DNA of 64,000 nucleotides from an uncultured Flavobacteriaceae bacterium (GCA_947503005.1 CANNCA010000002.1:620001-684000), one strand, 5' to 3'. Numbered from the stretch's first letter, positions 35,297-44,677 are shown. Notes: generated by a model from the sequence alone, not told the origin. Program-made: numbers and translations.

Positions 35297-35506
35297 CCCC
35301 TCCTTTTTCAAGGAGGGGAATGAATTCCGCTAGCGGAAGAAAGGGGTGGTTAAGCCCTGACCCTATTATTTAGCCTAAATCTGATGTTGAAAATCTTGTA
35401 TCTAAGTTTGCGTATTTTAACATCGGGTATGGTAAATGCGAAGTGTTATGTGCATTACCAACCCGTCCCAACACATTGGAACACCCTTCCTTGAAAAAGG
35501 AGGGGA
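35297..35506. repeat. Nested palindromic intergenic repeat, possibly MITE-like
   Basis: The ends of this about 210-base segment are inverted copies of each other with one mismatch: CCCCTCCT-loop-AGGAGGGG at 35297-35318 and CCCTTCCT-loop-AGGAGGGG at 35485-35506. Each end is also a hairpin in itself. Inside are a palindrome TTCCGCTAGCGGAA (35325-35338) and an imperfect inverted pair GATGTTGAAAAT/ATTTTAACATC. A related G/C-rich CCCCTAACCTTTCC sits just outside at about 35226. No coding frame is present. The layout fits a mobile palindromic repeat. Confidence 0.6.
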
Positions 35507-35541
35507 CATTCTTAAGTCATCTAAAAATCCTTTAATCTAAC

Positions 35542-36384
35542 TCACGGTATCCACTTATTCTTTCCAAAGTCAGGTTTCCGTTTTTCTAAAAAAGCATTTC
35601 GCCCTTCTTTTGCTTCTTCAGTACCATAGGCCAACCGTGTGGCTTCGCCAGCAAATACCTGTTGCCCGACCATACCGTCATCGGTAAGGTTCATCGCGAA
35701 TTTGAGCATTTTTATGGAGGTTGGGGATTTCTCCAATATCTCTTGCGCCCATTGGTAAGCGGTCGCCTCTAATTCATCATGGGGAACTACGGCATTCACC
35801 ATACCCATTTCAAAGGCTTCTTGGGCGGAATAGTTTCTACCTAGAAAGAAGATTTCACGGGCTTTCTTTTGTCCTACCATTTTGGCCAAGTAGGCAGAAC
35901 CATAACCCCCGTCGAAACTAGTGACATCAGCATCGGTTTGTTTGAAAATGGCATGTTCTTTACTTGCCAAGGTCATATCGCATACGACATGTAAGCTATG
36001 CCCACCACCCACGGCCCAGCCGGGTACTACTGCGATGACTACTTTAGGCATAAAACGAATCAAGCGCTGGACTTCCAAAATGTTCAAACGATGATAACCA
36101 TCTTCGCCTACATAGCCTTGATCGCCCCGAGCCTTTTGGTCGCCACCACTACAGAACGAATAGACACCATCCTTGGTTGAAGGGCCTTCAGCAGAAAGTA
36201 AAACAACACCAATCGAAGTATCCTCTTGTGCATCGTAAAAGGCGTCATAGAGTTCACTTGTAGTCTTGGGGCGAAAAGCATTGCGAACGTTCGGGCGGTT
36301 AAAGGCGATACGCGCAACACCATCGCTTTTTTGATAGGTGATGTCTGTATATTCTTTGGCGGTTTTCCAGTTCGGAGTTTTCAT
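35542..36384 (-). CDS. menB: 1,4-dihydroxy-2-naphthoyl-CoA synthase MenB
   Basis: This crotonase-fold enzyme of menaquinone synthesis closes the second ring from O-succinylbenzoyl-CoA. It is 280 aa. It has the family pattern FNRPNVRNAFRPKTTSEL, the oxyanion-hole segment SFCSGGDQ, GWAVGGGHSLH and the C-terminal GRNAFLEKRKPDF. The loop TDADVTSFDGGYGS carries the Asp that replaces bicarbonate in one MenB type. Other men genes are not in the window. Confidence 0.95.
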   Translation of the reverse strand: MKTPNWKTAKEYTDITYQKSDGVARIAFNRPNVRNAFRPKTTSELYDAFYDAQEDTSIGVVLLSAEGPSTKDGVYSFCSGGDQKARGDQGYVGEDGYHRLNILEVQRLIRFMPKVVIAVVPGWAVGGGHSLHVVCDMTLASKEHAIFKQTDADVTSFDGGYGSAYLAKMVGQKKAREIFFLGRNYSAQEAFEMGMVNAVVPHDELEATAYQWAQEILEKSPTSIKMLKFAMNLTDDGMVGQQVFAGEATRLAYGTEEAKEGRNAFLEKRKPDFGKNKWIP

Positions 36385-36615
36385 ATTTTCAATAAGTTTT
36401 GAAAGAATAAAGATAGGGGTTATTTAGAAAGTAACATTTTGTAACATGGTATTACAATACTTATTTTTTCTTTCTAAAATGACACAGGGTCGGGTTGATT
36501 CCTTTTTTAATTTCAGAGATTTTCGCCAACTGGCGCTAAAAGAAATTAAACTTCTTATAGTGCAGTGCAACCCTTAACAACAATTGATTTTTGGAGATAC
36601 CTGGTTCTGGAGAAG

Positions 36616-37716
36616 TTATTTATTTTCTATCATTGAATTTTGTTCCATGATTTGTAATTCATTGTTGATTCTACCCAACAATACACCAAAATCATCTTGG
36701 TTAATGGGCCTACCTTGGTAACTTGGAAAAATCTCTTCTACAGGAATCCTACGATTAAGACTAATGGTAAATTCATAAAAATTGGTAAGTAATTCGCCTT
36801 TCGTATTAAAAAGTGGTACATCCAGAATAATTGCATCGTCATCGGTGGTTGTTTGGTTAGGAACTATCCAGGGGCGACTTGAACTAAGAACATCAAGATC
36901 ACGTTTTAGAGTGATGCTTGTGCGAGGTATTCGCTTTCTATTTGTATACCATTTACTATTAACAATATTGTAGGCATCATAGGTTTCTTTTGCCGTCTTT
37001 ACAACATCCAGACTGTCTAAAGTTGATGCGATAATATTTGTTGCAGCAGAGTTAAAAGGGAGTTTTGAATGCAAAGTTTTCATACCAATATGTATCCCAA
37101 GCAAGTTTGAATATACATCTTCAACCGAGAAACTAGAAAATTTTTCTGGCAACAAAGGAATAGTTGATGCTCCAAACCAAGTTGAAATTTCATGCCATAA
37201 GGAAAAGTCGTACGCTATTTTTCCCGCCAACAGAATACAATCACCATTATTGATATGTGCAGGTACGTTCAAATATAAAGTCTTACGGCCTGCTTCTTTA
37301 CGCAAAGGCAAAATCACTTCACCTTTTCCTTTACTATTTAAAATGGTAGTGTATAGATAGCGCGTCCAATCAATTTGATCTCGTAGGTGACCTATGTCGA
37401 TAAAGCCACCTTTGTTAGTATATACGGTTCCTACACCTTCACGCTTATTACCCATATAGTGATGCTCACCCAAATCGTCTATATTAATCACCTGATCAAT
37501 AGATACAAATGGCACACCCCATAATTTTAAATCATACCCAAAAGCGCAACAAGCTCTAATAATACGAGGTGGAATTTTGTCTAGATCAACACCAACATCG
37601 TGCGTATTTTGAGCGCGAAGTGTAATTGAATTAACTGCAAAACCTAGCATCAAAAAGAGTTTTATGCTATTTAATATAGTTTTGTAAATGTCAAATCTCA
37701 TGGTACTACGTGACAT
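36616..37716 (-). CDS. DUF4056 exported protein, last gene of the carotenoid operon
   Basis: This 366-residue protein has a signal peptide or N-terminal anchor (about 12-35). The pattern PPRIIRACCAFGYDLKLWG, then LWHEISTWFGAS, matches DUF4056. His-Glu and Cys-Cys pairs hint at a metal or redox site, but nothing is established. It follows the TPR gene with a three-base gap and is the seventh gene read with the carotenoid genes, so a role in placing or modifying the pigment is possible. Confidence 0.75.
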   Translation of the reverse strand: MSRSTMRFDIYKTILNSIKLFLMLGFAVNSITLRAQNTHDVGVDLDKIPPRIIRACCAFGYDLKLWGVPFVSIDQVINIDDLGEHHYMGNKREGVGTVYTNKGGFIDIGHLRDQIDWTRYLYTTILNSKGKGEVILPLRKEAGRKTLYLNVPAHINNGDCILLAGKIAYDFSLWHEISTWFGASTIPLLPEKFSSFSVEDVYSNLLGIHIGMKTLHSKLPFNSAATNIIASTLDSLDVVKTAKETYDAYNIVNSKWYTNRKRIPRTSITLKRDLDVLSSSRPWIVPNQTTTDDDAIILDVPLFNTKGELLTNFYEFTISLNRRIPVEEIFPSYQGRPINQDDFGVLLGRINNELQIMEQNSMIENK

Positions 37717-37719
37717 ATA

Positions 37720-38478
37720 TCATAGCTTGTGACGCTCTAACAAATCAGGGTAAAGTTCATCTTCAACCCACATAAAATTAGGAATTATGCGAATAATTTT
37801 TTCATAGCATAATTTGGCTAGAGGAATTTGATCGGTAGCTTCGTAGGCTTGCCCTAATGCAGTTAGTGTGTTGATGTATATCCAATTATTGACTACCAAT
37901 TCTTGATCCTCAAAGCTTTTAACTGCTTTAAGGTAGTATTCAATTGCTTCCGTCTTATCCCCACCAAAAACTGATGGACGATAATACATTGAGTTTCCTT
38001 TTTCTATATTACCTTGAATATTCGCCGAATCAAGTTCTATAGACTTGTTGATGTACTTCATGCTTTTAGGGCCTAAATAAATAGCCTTTAAATTTGAGAT
38101 ACCAATGGTATAAGCTATGTAGGCACCTTTATATGCCAGTAGAGTTGCATTTTCAGGTGATTCAACTAATAATTCTTCAATGAGTTTCTCTGATTTATCA
38201 ATGTATACTTTAGCCATATCGTACTTTTCGGCCCCTACTAACCAAGCCGTATATCCATAGTAATAACTGAGCAGCTCAAATTGCTCTGCTACATTATTCT
38301 CATCCACATTTTTTTCACAAGTATCCATTATTTTAAGCCACTTATCCATTTTACCTCTTGAATAGGCCTTATAAATTGAATCGCGGTAGGTGGTACTTTG
38401 AGAAAAACTGAATTGCATTGAAAGCAACGCCGTTATAGTCAAGATGACTACCCTTGTAATATATTGCGGCCTTTCCAT
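37720..38478 (-). CDS. TPR-like exported protein in the carotenoid operon
   Basis: This 252-residue protein has a signal peptide (about 1-26) and a helical body with TPR-like pairs, including AIEYYLKAVKSFEDQ and TALGQAYEATDQIPLAKLCYEKII. Its first 31 bases overlap the end of the glycosyltransferase gene, so translation is probably coupled. TPR proteins usually hold other proteins together. The partner may be DUF4056, encoded directly downstream. Confidence 0.75.
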   Translation of the reverse strand: MERPQYITRVVILTITALLSMQFSFSQSTTYRDSIYKAYSRGKMDKWLKIMDTCEKNVDENNVAEQFELLSYYYGYTAWLVGAEKYDMAKVYIDKSEKLIEELLVESPENATLLAYKGAYIAYTIGISNLKAIYLGPKSMKYINKSIELDSANIQGNIEKGNSMYYRPSVFGGDKTEAIEYYLKAVKSFEDQELVVNNWIYINTLTALGQAYEATDQIPLAKLCYEKIIRIIPNFMWVEDELYPDLLERHKL

Positions 38479-39548
38479 ATTAATTTCTTCCGTTTGCTAT
38501 TAATGAGTCCCTTAATTATGATACCAAGAAAAACTAGGTGTTGTGGAATTGCTAATAATACATTTTGAACTACCGATTGCTGGCTCGCCAAACTCACAAA
38601 AAATCGGATAGACAATACGCCTATAATATATACTGTGAAACCCCATACATCCAAATTATAATAAAGGATAAATGGAGCAATTGTAGTTATAACACCAAAA
38701 GAAATCGTTGCCAACTTACTATTGCCGAAAAATTGAAAGATGCTTTTTGTAAAGCCCTCAACTGCTGCATTTAATCCTTTATACATTCTGCAAGAAATAT
38801 CGGTATCTCCTAAGCGTGTATCGCTGGTTAGCGCGTTTAGTTTAAATAGTCTTATGATAGCAATGTCTTCTACCGTATCGGACTTACATTTTTCATGAGG
38901 CCATAGCGTCTTATAGGTGGCTGCCTTAAACATCATGAATTGACCATTAGCTGCGGAAAAGGCATAGTTCTTTGAATTACGAATTAGCGGAAGTGGAAGT
39001 AAACTAAGCAAAATCCAGTTCATTAGTGGTACGGAAACCTTTTCCCCTATAGATTTCACTATTTGCATTGGAAATATCGATAACAAGTGCAAATCGTATT
39101 TCTGAAAATGACTTATGCTACGTTTCAAAAAGTCTTTCTTAACATTAACATCGGCGTCCAAAAAGAGTAAAATATCGCCTGTAGCAGCTTGCGCTAGTTT
39201 ATGACAGGCATGATTCTTACCTAACCAGCCATCTGGAGGCTGTTGTCCATTTATTATTTTAATAGCAGGTACAAGCGTTGCCCAATGCTCGATAATACTC
39301 TCTGTTTTATCATCTGACAGATCGTTGTATACAATGATTTCAAGTGCGCTATATTCTAACAATGATAATTGCTCCAATAAGGTTCCAATGTTTTCTTCCT
39401 CATTGCGAGCTGGTATTAAAAGTGAAACAGAAGGAACTGTAGCTAACGAAGTTACCTTTGGCAAATAAGCGAACGAAAGAAAATTAACAATCGCTACCAC
39501 CAACCTGCTAATTAGTAAGACTAGAAGAAAATAACAGAAATAAATCAT
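38448..39548 (-). CDS. Family 2 glycosyltransferase, carotenoid-type (CrtQ-like)
   Basis: This 366-residue enzyme has an N-terminal membrane segment, the GT2 start SLLIPARNEEENIGTLLEQ, DDKTE, and the metal-binding motif DADVN near residue 126. Two or three membrane segments end the protein. This layout is shared by CrtQ-type carotenoid glucosyltransferases and hopanoid/ceramide GT2 enzymes. The position inside a carotenoid operon favours glycosylation of a hydroxylated carotenoid. The start overlaps the acyltransferase gene by four bases. Confidence 0.83.
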   Translation of the reverse strand: MIYFCYFLLVLLISRLVVAIVNFLSFAYLPKVTSLATVPSVSLLIPARNEEENIGTLLEQLSLLEYSALEIIVYNDLSDDKTESIIEHWATLVPAIKIINGQQPPDGWLGKNHACHKLAQAATGDILLFLDADVNVKKDFLKRSISHFQKYDLHLLSIFPMQIVKSIGEKVSVPLMNWILLSLLPLPLIRNSKNYAFSAANGQFMMFKAATYKTLWPHEKCKSDTVEDIAIIRLFKLNALTSDTRLGDTDISCRMYKGLNAAVEGFTKSIFQFFGNSKLATISFGVITTIAPFILYYNLDVWGFTVYIIGVLSIRFFVSLASQQSVVQNVLLAIPQHLVFLGIIIKGLINSKRKKLIWKGRNILQG

Positions 39549-40165
39549 TTCGCCCCTTGTTTAGTAAAACACGCCGCTGCAAAATGATTAAACGCTTTTT
39601 CTACATCTTCAGTATTGGTGTTCTCATTTATTTGCTGCGTTTCGTAATACACACACATATCTGGTTTTAGATTGGTACCGTAATTAATTAGATTGATATT
39701 AAAAACCAACTGGAAATCGGTTTTCGCATTCTCTAAAATATGAGAAAGTAAGCCTTTTTCAAAAGTAAATTCACGCGTGTATATACTTTCAATTTTTCCT
39801 TGTGGGAAAAACAAAAATAGGTTTTCGCTATTTTCTAAGAGTTCCACAGCATAATCGAGACTCTCTAAACTAGAACGCTTGCCTTTGCTTATGGAGCACG
39901 CGCCAATTTTAGCCAACATCATGGTTTTACGCAGCTCTTTTTCAAGCATCATGAAGTGAAACCTTCGCTTAAAAACTTTACGATTTAATAAAATTTGTAT
40001 AAAGCCATCGTAAAAAGAGAAGTGGTTACTTATCATAAGAATAGGAAGGTCTTTCTCTTCGTACTCTCCAATATACTTTACCTTCCCAAAAAAAAAGCCT
40101 ATTAATGTTTTTGTATAAAACTTAGAAAATTTTACCCAGTATTTATTATGATTTGCTCTTATCAT
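39545..40165 (-). CDS. PlsC-type acyltransferase
   Basis: This 206-residue membrane-associated enzyme has the acyltransferase motif NHFSFYDG (H-x4-D) near residue 47 and FFPQGKIES as the second motif. PlsC-like enzymes add fatty acids to glycerol phosphate. In carotenoid clusters, similar proteins are proposed to acylate a sugar on the pigment. It is encoded between the CruF-like and glycosyltransferase genes with almost no spacing. Confidence 0.83.
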   Translation of the reverse strand: MIRANHNKYWVKFSKFYTKTLIGFFFGKVKYIGEYEEKDLPILMISNHFSFYDGFIQILLNRKVFKRRFHFMMLEKELRKTMMLAKIGACSISKGKRSSLESLDYAVELLENSENLFLFFPQGKIESIYTREFTFEKGLLSHILENAKTDFQLVFNINLINYGTNLKPDMCVYYETQQINENTNTEDVEKAFNHFAAACFTKQGAK

Positions 40166-40168
40166 TTT

Positions 40169-40819
40169 TTAATATTCATTATGAATAGCTATGATTAGAA
40201 AAAATACGATTTGGATAAAAAATAACCAGCGAGCTGGTCGATTCTGCGTGTTTACTTCAAATTTTTGAATAACCCAATTAAATAACAGTGCCAATAGGAA
40301 CCATACTACATAGTTACTTACTGGAGGGTCGTTTTTTGAAAACAACCACATATCCATAAGCGGTGCTACTTTCTCAAGTATGATATCGTAAAGCAACATG
40401 AGCGATGCTGCACCCACAATTATCGGAATATTTTTGGCCGTGTATTTGGAAATGATACTATTGGATGCGTACACTAAAAATACCCAATTGAGGCCAATAA
40501 TTACAGGCACATCGACTATTTTTATACCAAGCCCTTTGCCGTAGGTATACATGCCAAATAATTTACCTGTTGCTACCCCAATAATTTCAGTAATAATGCT
40601 GAGAATAAAAATACTTGCAAAAACTACCATTGTTTTTATATTCCATTCCTTGTGATGTAAAAAAATGGCCGCGATAACTAAAACTAGAGTGAACGGCGTG
40701 ATTAGTATAAATAAATCGTGGGTAAAAGGGGTCAAATATAAACCCACTCCAACAATGTAAAAAATTATAAACGTTATCGGTAACCCCTCATTGGCCAAGT
40801 ATTTCAATATCCGATTCAT
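40169..40819 (-). CDS. cruF: CruF-like carotenoid 1,2-hydratase (DUF422)
   Basis: This 216-residue protein has six or seven membrane spans and the COG2324/DUF422 pattern EIIGVATGKLFGMYTYGKGLG, then PVIIGLNWVFLVYAS. CruF adds water across the terminal double bond of an acyclic end of gamma-carotene or lycopene. With a desaturase and a lycopene-cyclase-domain protein directly upstream, it suggests a pigment with one ring and one 1'-hydroxylated linear end. Confidence 0.85.
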   Translation of the reverse strand: MNRILKYLANEGLPITFIIFYIVGVGLYLTPFTHDLFILITPFTLVLVIAAIFLHHKEWNIKTMVVFASIFILSIITEIIGVATGKLFGMYTYGKGLGIKIVDVPVIIGLNWVFLVYASNSIISKYTAKNIPIIVGAASLMLLYDIILEKVAPLMDMWLFSKNDPPVSNYVVWFLLALLFNWVIQKFEVNTQNRPARWLFFIQIVFFLIIAIHNEY

Positions 40820-42280
40820 CTATTCGGCTGGTATTTCATTATCAACAATTTTAGCACTCGCTAAACAGAGTGGTATTCCTCCACCTGGGTGAACACTTCC
40901 GCCAACAAAATATAAGTTCTTTACGCTTTTAAGAAAATTAGGATGTCTTAGAAATGCAGAAAACATGGAGTTCGATGAATTACCATAAAGCGCTCCTCCT
41001 TTACTCAACGTATCTTGCTCAATTGTAATCGGTGATGCAATTTTCTCTTGTTCGATATAATCCTCAATGTTTGTTTTAAGGGACTTGTTGATTTTCTTAA
41101 TGATATTTTGCTTGGTAGTACGAATCAGTTGATCCCAATTCTCATGGGTATTTGAAGGTGCGTTAACCATTACGAACCAGTTCTCACAACCTTTTGGCGC
41201 ATCACTTTTTACTATTTTTGAACTAACGAATATATAGACAGTAGGATCAGTATCGATGGTTTTTTTCTGAAATAGATTATGAAACTCTTCTTTATAATCA
41301 CTACTGAAAAGTATGTTATGCACATCCAATTCCGGAAATTCCTTCTTCACTCCCCAATAGAATACTAACGCTGATGATGAAGCTTCTAGGCGATTGAATC
41401 GCTTTTTTAAGGGATGATCCATCAGATTATTAACAACATAGTTGATATCCGAGTCCGAGACGATCCTATCGAATGTAAACGCCATTTCTCCAACGGTTAG
41501 TCCTACGGCCTTTTTGTTTTCTATATCGATGGACGTCACCAAAGAATTAAAATTAAAACGGACGCCTTTTTTTAAGGCAAGCGCATAAATGTGCTTCACA
41601 ATGGAATACATTCCATCTTTCGGAAAATAAGTTCCTAGATTATTTTCGAGATGCGCTATAACGTTTAACGTAGCAGGCGCCTTATATGGGTTTGAACCAT
41701 TGTAAGTGGCATACCTATCGAACAATTGAACGAGCAAAGGACTTTTAAAATTGTTTCTATTAGCACTATGCATGGTTTTATAAAAGCGAATCTTATTGAC
41801 CTGAAACAGCGATTTCAAAACCGAAAACTTCAATAAATTCTTGACTTTATGCAAAGAGTTAAAAAGGAAGATATCTGCCGTGATTTTGTATATCAATGAC
41901 GCACTCTTAAAATATTTGGTGATATTAGAAGGGTCTTCTCCTAGTTTTTGAGCACATTCAATAGCGAATTTCTGTTGATCAGACCACGCGACAAGATTTT
42001 CGCCACTATTGTAGAAGTATTTGCAAAGCACTTCAAGTTTATTGTAAGCAAAAGTTGATGGTATCGTTTCACCCGCTGCACCATAAAGTTCCTCCACTAA
42101 TTCTGGTAATGTAAATAAAGATGGGCCGGTATCGAATCGATAACCTTCCATATGAATCTCGCTAATTTTTCCTCCAGGAGACATATTTTTTTCAAATACA
42201 GTTACTTCATGACCCTTAGATACTAATCTACATGCGGTAGCCAAACCACCAATTCCGGAACCGATTACCGCAATTTTCAA
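40820..42280 (-). CDS. CrtI/CrtD-type carotenoid desaturase
   Basis: This 486-residue FAD enzyme of the phytoene desaturase family has the dinucleotide-binding motif GSGIGGLATACRLVSKGHEV (8-27) with FEKN, then GGKISE, RFDTGPSLFTLPEL, and the C-terminal FVGGSVHPGGGIPL. Flavobacterial CrtI and CrtD (1'-hydroxycarotenoid 3',4'-desaturase) are related. The neighbouring CruF-like gene and the absence of crtB favour CrtD, but CrtI cannot be excluded. It overlaps the cyclase gene by four bases. Confidence 0.88.
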   Translation of the reverse strand: MKIAVIGSGIGGLATACRLVSKGHEVTVFEKNMSPGGKISEIHMEGYRFDTGPSLFTLPELVEELYGAAGETIPSTFAYNKLEVLCKYFYNSGENLVAWSDQQKFAIECAQKLGEDPSNITKYFKSASLIYKITADIFLFNSLHKVKNLLKFSVLKSLFQVNKIRFYKTMHSANRNNFKSPLLVQLFDRYATYNGSNPYKAPATLNVIAHLENNLGTYFPKDGMYSIVKHIYALALKKGVRFNFNSLVTSIDIENKKAVGLTVGEMAFTFDRIVSDSDINYVVNNLMDHPLKKRFNRLEASSSALVFYWGVKKEFPELDVHNILFSSDYKEEFHNLFQKKTIDTDPTVYIFVSSKIVKSDAPKGCENWFVMVNAPSNTHENWDQLIRTTKQNIIKKINKSLKTNIEDYIEQEKIASPITIEQDTLSKGGALYGNSSNSMFSAFLRHPNFLKSVKNLYFVGGSVHPGGGIPLCLASAKIVDNEIPAE

Positions 42281-42975
42281 GCGTTCTTGGTTTTTTTAAA
42301 TCGTGTTTCAAAAATATGAGTCAAGGTTAATGGTAATAAAAGCAATGAAAAATTATAGAACATATCTTCAATCGGGATAGAGAAAATACGAGTTCCCAAT
42401 ATAGCTTCCGGGTTGTAATCAAAAACAGCTTGTTCAATTCCGGTACCTGTTAAGATTCCGTTTATTATGAAAAATGGGACGAGTAAAATTGGATATATTG
42501 CTAAATAGTACTGCACCACCTCCCTCGCAAAACAATAACTCAATAAAAGTACCACTGGTAATACAAGTAAAACAACAAAAGTATAGGTTAACTCTTTAAA
42601 AAACAATGATATGGAAACCGAGGCTGCAGCGATTAGAAAAGTCAACATTTTTGTCCATTGTTCACTTAACCTGAATTTTGGAAAATGAAATTGAACTGCA
42701 TAAAAAGAGAATGCACAAGCATAAGGAATGACAAGAAAAAACAAGTATTCTTCTAAAGGAAGCTTTTGAATATAAATGCCAGAATTATAGATGGGATTGA
42801 AAAACCAATAGCCCATATGTGTAAAGATGATATCCCAAGTGACGAAAATAACCATAGTTATCAATATGGCGGGAAGCAGGTATTTCCAACGCCTGTAAAG
42901 TCTAAGATTTTTCTCGAAACTCAAAGCTAGGGGTCCGGCAAGTGAAATAAGAAGTATAATTAAATAGAGTGACAT
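42277..42975 (-). CDS. Lycopene cyclase domain membrane protein (CrtYcd-type)
   Basis: This 232-residue protein has about seven membrane spans. It contains two repeats of the lycopene-cyclase domain, each with P-L-E-E-Y-L-F-F or a similar motif (KLPLEEYLFFLVIPY near residue 73; SIPIEDMFYNF near 200). This is the CrtYc/CrtYd type found fused in some Bacteroidota. It is first in the seven-gene operon. Such cyclases may form one or both rings of the carotenoid. Confidence 0.87.
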   Translation of the reverse strand: MSLYLIILLISLAGPLALSFEKNLRLYRRWKYLLPAILITMVIFVTWDIIFTHMGYWFFNPIYNSGIYIQKLPLEEYLFFLVIPYACAFSFYAVQFHFPKFRLSEQWTKMLTFLIAAASVSISLFFKELTYTFVVLLVLPVVLLLSYCFAREVVQYYLAIYPILLVPFFIINGILTGTGIEQAVFDYNPEAILGTRIFSIPIEDMFYNFSLLLLPLTLTHIFETRFKKTKNA

Positions 42976-43452
42976 AGTTCGTAATTTTCTTATGTTCTAT
43001 GCCAGTGGAAGTTTATTGGTAATCCAAATAAGAGATTAATGCCCGTATCTTCGCCCAATTAGGCGCTCGGATGCGCTCATTAAGGAATTTCTCTACAGGA
43101 TTCTAATTTATCTTAATTCTAAGTTTACTGTAATAAAGATCGTGTGCATACGATTCATTTTTTATTGAATTGATAGGCAATGGTTTGATTTTTTTTAGAG
43201 TAAATCTTAAATCTTGCTTGATATCTTTCGCGAAAGTAATAATCTTTTTCAAACTCGCCTATTTTTTAAGTAAGCGCTTATACTATTCCCCAAACCCTTC
43301 TAAATGTGGTTTAGTTTTCCTTTGATTTTAAAGAAAATAAAAAATATTATACAACTCCCCCGCTAAGGCTGGTCTGTGACGAGCGAATATATTGGCAGGC
43401 AACGAAAGAACAAGTATTCGCGTCTTCTATTAAAGAACCTATACCAGAACAA
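42976..43452. other. Intergenic region upstream of the carotenoid operon
   Basis: This 477-base divergent space holds promoters for the carotenoid operon and for the small membrane protein gene at 43453. It contains a perfect palindrome CTTTCGCGAAAG (43225-43236) about 250 bases upstream of the operon start. I see no supported coding frame. Confidence 0.5.
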
Positions 43453-43836
43453 ATGACCGACGCAAAAACAATTTCTAAAACTTCAAAAATTTTCTGCCTG
43501 ATGGGTAGTGCATTTCTTCTAATTATGGGTGCATTTCATGGTAGCGGTATTTACTTTGTGAGCGAAGCAATCGATCAATCAAATGCAGAAGAATTCTTAA
43601 AAGATATTGTACCCGTTTTATTTGCCCACCCATCTATTCATCTGATTGGTTTGGCAGCCCTAGGTGTTTTAGCCCTTTTTCTAAAACATGAAATGCGAAA
43701 GCTAACCTGGGCGCTGGCGGCATTGGTAATCCTCGATGCGCTATTGGGTTTTTATTTGGGTGGGGCGATACCAGGTATACTTCTTTCAGTAGCGGCCCTT
43801 TGCTATGTGGTTTCAGGGTATAAAAGTGTTAGCTAA
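43453..43836 (+). CDS. Small four-span membrane protein
   Basis: This 127-residue protein has four hydrophobic segments with charged ends. The first span carries FCLMGSAFLLIMGAFHGSG. No family is recognised with certainty. It is convergent with the lipoprotein at 43838; the genes abut at their stop codons. Confidence 0.7.
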   Translation: MTDAKTISKTSKIFCLMGSAFLLIMGAFHGSGIYFVSEAIDQSNAEEFLKDIVPVLFAHPSIHLIGLAALGVLALFLKHEMRKLTWALAALVILDALLGFYLGGAIPGILLSVAALCYVVSGYKSVS

Positions 43837-43837
43837 A

Positions 43838-44677
43838 TCAATCTTTGACTTGAATAGCATCGCAAGTCCCCACGAACGGCACTCCATTTTGACCAAAGGC
43901 GTAGGTAATCAAGCCGATGTACACTTCGCTATCATACGAAGGTGCCGCGCCAGGTAAATTACCGATATCGTTATAAAGGGTCCAAGTATCATCTGCAGTT
44001 ATATAGTCCAAATTTGGAGTTTGCCAGTAAACCGTAAGCGTATTATCATCATTGCCAACAATTCTGATGTCGGCCCTACCTTCAGGTACCGTATTCGACC
44101 CAATATCATTGACACTAGAGGATCCATCGACAGTATTCTTCCCTTCCACCGTGAACTCCGCTCCTCCTCGATGTCCAACAACGACATGTGAAGAATTAAA
44201 GGAATCAAAATCTTTGACATGCACCTGAACACCAGAAAACAGATAGGGGTTTCCGCTGGACGATGGCGCTACTTGAGAATCGTCTATGGTTCCAATCCCG
44301 ATATTTCGAGCAATAAATTCAAAGGGAAATGTTACCAGTTTCGCATCAATACGACCTTGGTTATCATGAAAATGGAGGGTGATGTTATTGTTGTTATCCT
44401 CCAAGACCGCTTTGTATCTGCCTGAAACACTAGATACATTGGGCAGTGCTGATTCGTTGTTGGTGACATAATCTATCAAAGGACCATTTGTATCGAAGCT
44501 GTCTATAAAATAATCATCATTATTTTCTTCCGTAGGATCATCGACTGGGTCATCCATAGGGTCAGAGTCTGAATTTTCATCGTTATCGGGCATTAGAGTA
44601 TCTATCAATTCCGCGTTGTCCGTTGAGCAAGCGAATAATGTAACTGCACAAATGCCTATATATAGTAGCTTTTTCAT
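43838..44677 (-). CDS. Hypothetical lipoprotein with acidic linker
   Basis: This 279-residue protein has a lipobox at Cys17 and a strongly acidic linker (about 28-57, mostly Asp, Glu, Asn, Pro). The remainder is predicted to be beta-rich, with IRIVGNDDNTLTVYWQTPNL, and looks like a concanavalin/LamG-type carbohydrate-binding fold. Exact family not recognised. Confidence 0.72.
   Translation of the reverse strand: MKKLLYIGICAVTLFACSTDNAELIDTLMPDNDENSDSDPMDDPVDDPTEENNDDYFIDSFDTNGPLIDYVTNNESALPNVSSVSGRYKAVLEDNNNNITLHFHDNQGRIDAKLVTFPFEFIARNIGIGTIDDSQVAPSSSGNPYLFSGVQVHVKDFDSFNSSHVVVGHRGGAEFTVEGKNTVDGSSSVNDIGSNTVPEGRADIRIVGNDDNTLTVYWQTPNLDYITADDTWTLYNDIGNLPGAAPSYDSEVYIGLITYAFGQNGVPFVGTCDAIQVKD

Noticed and set aside
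36501-36560. Palindrome CGCCAACTGGCG and flanks between menB and the DUF4056 gene
   Set aside because: A short isolated inverted repeat without clear terminator or operator features.
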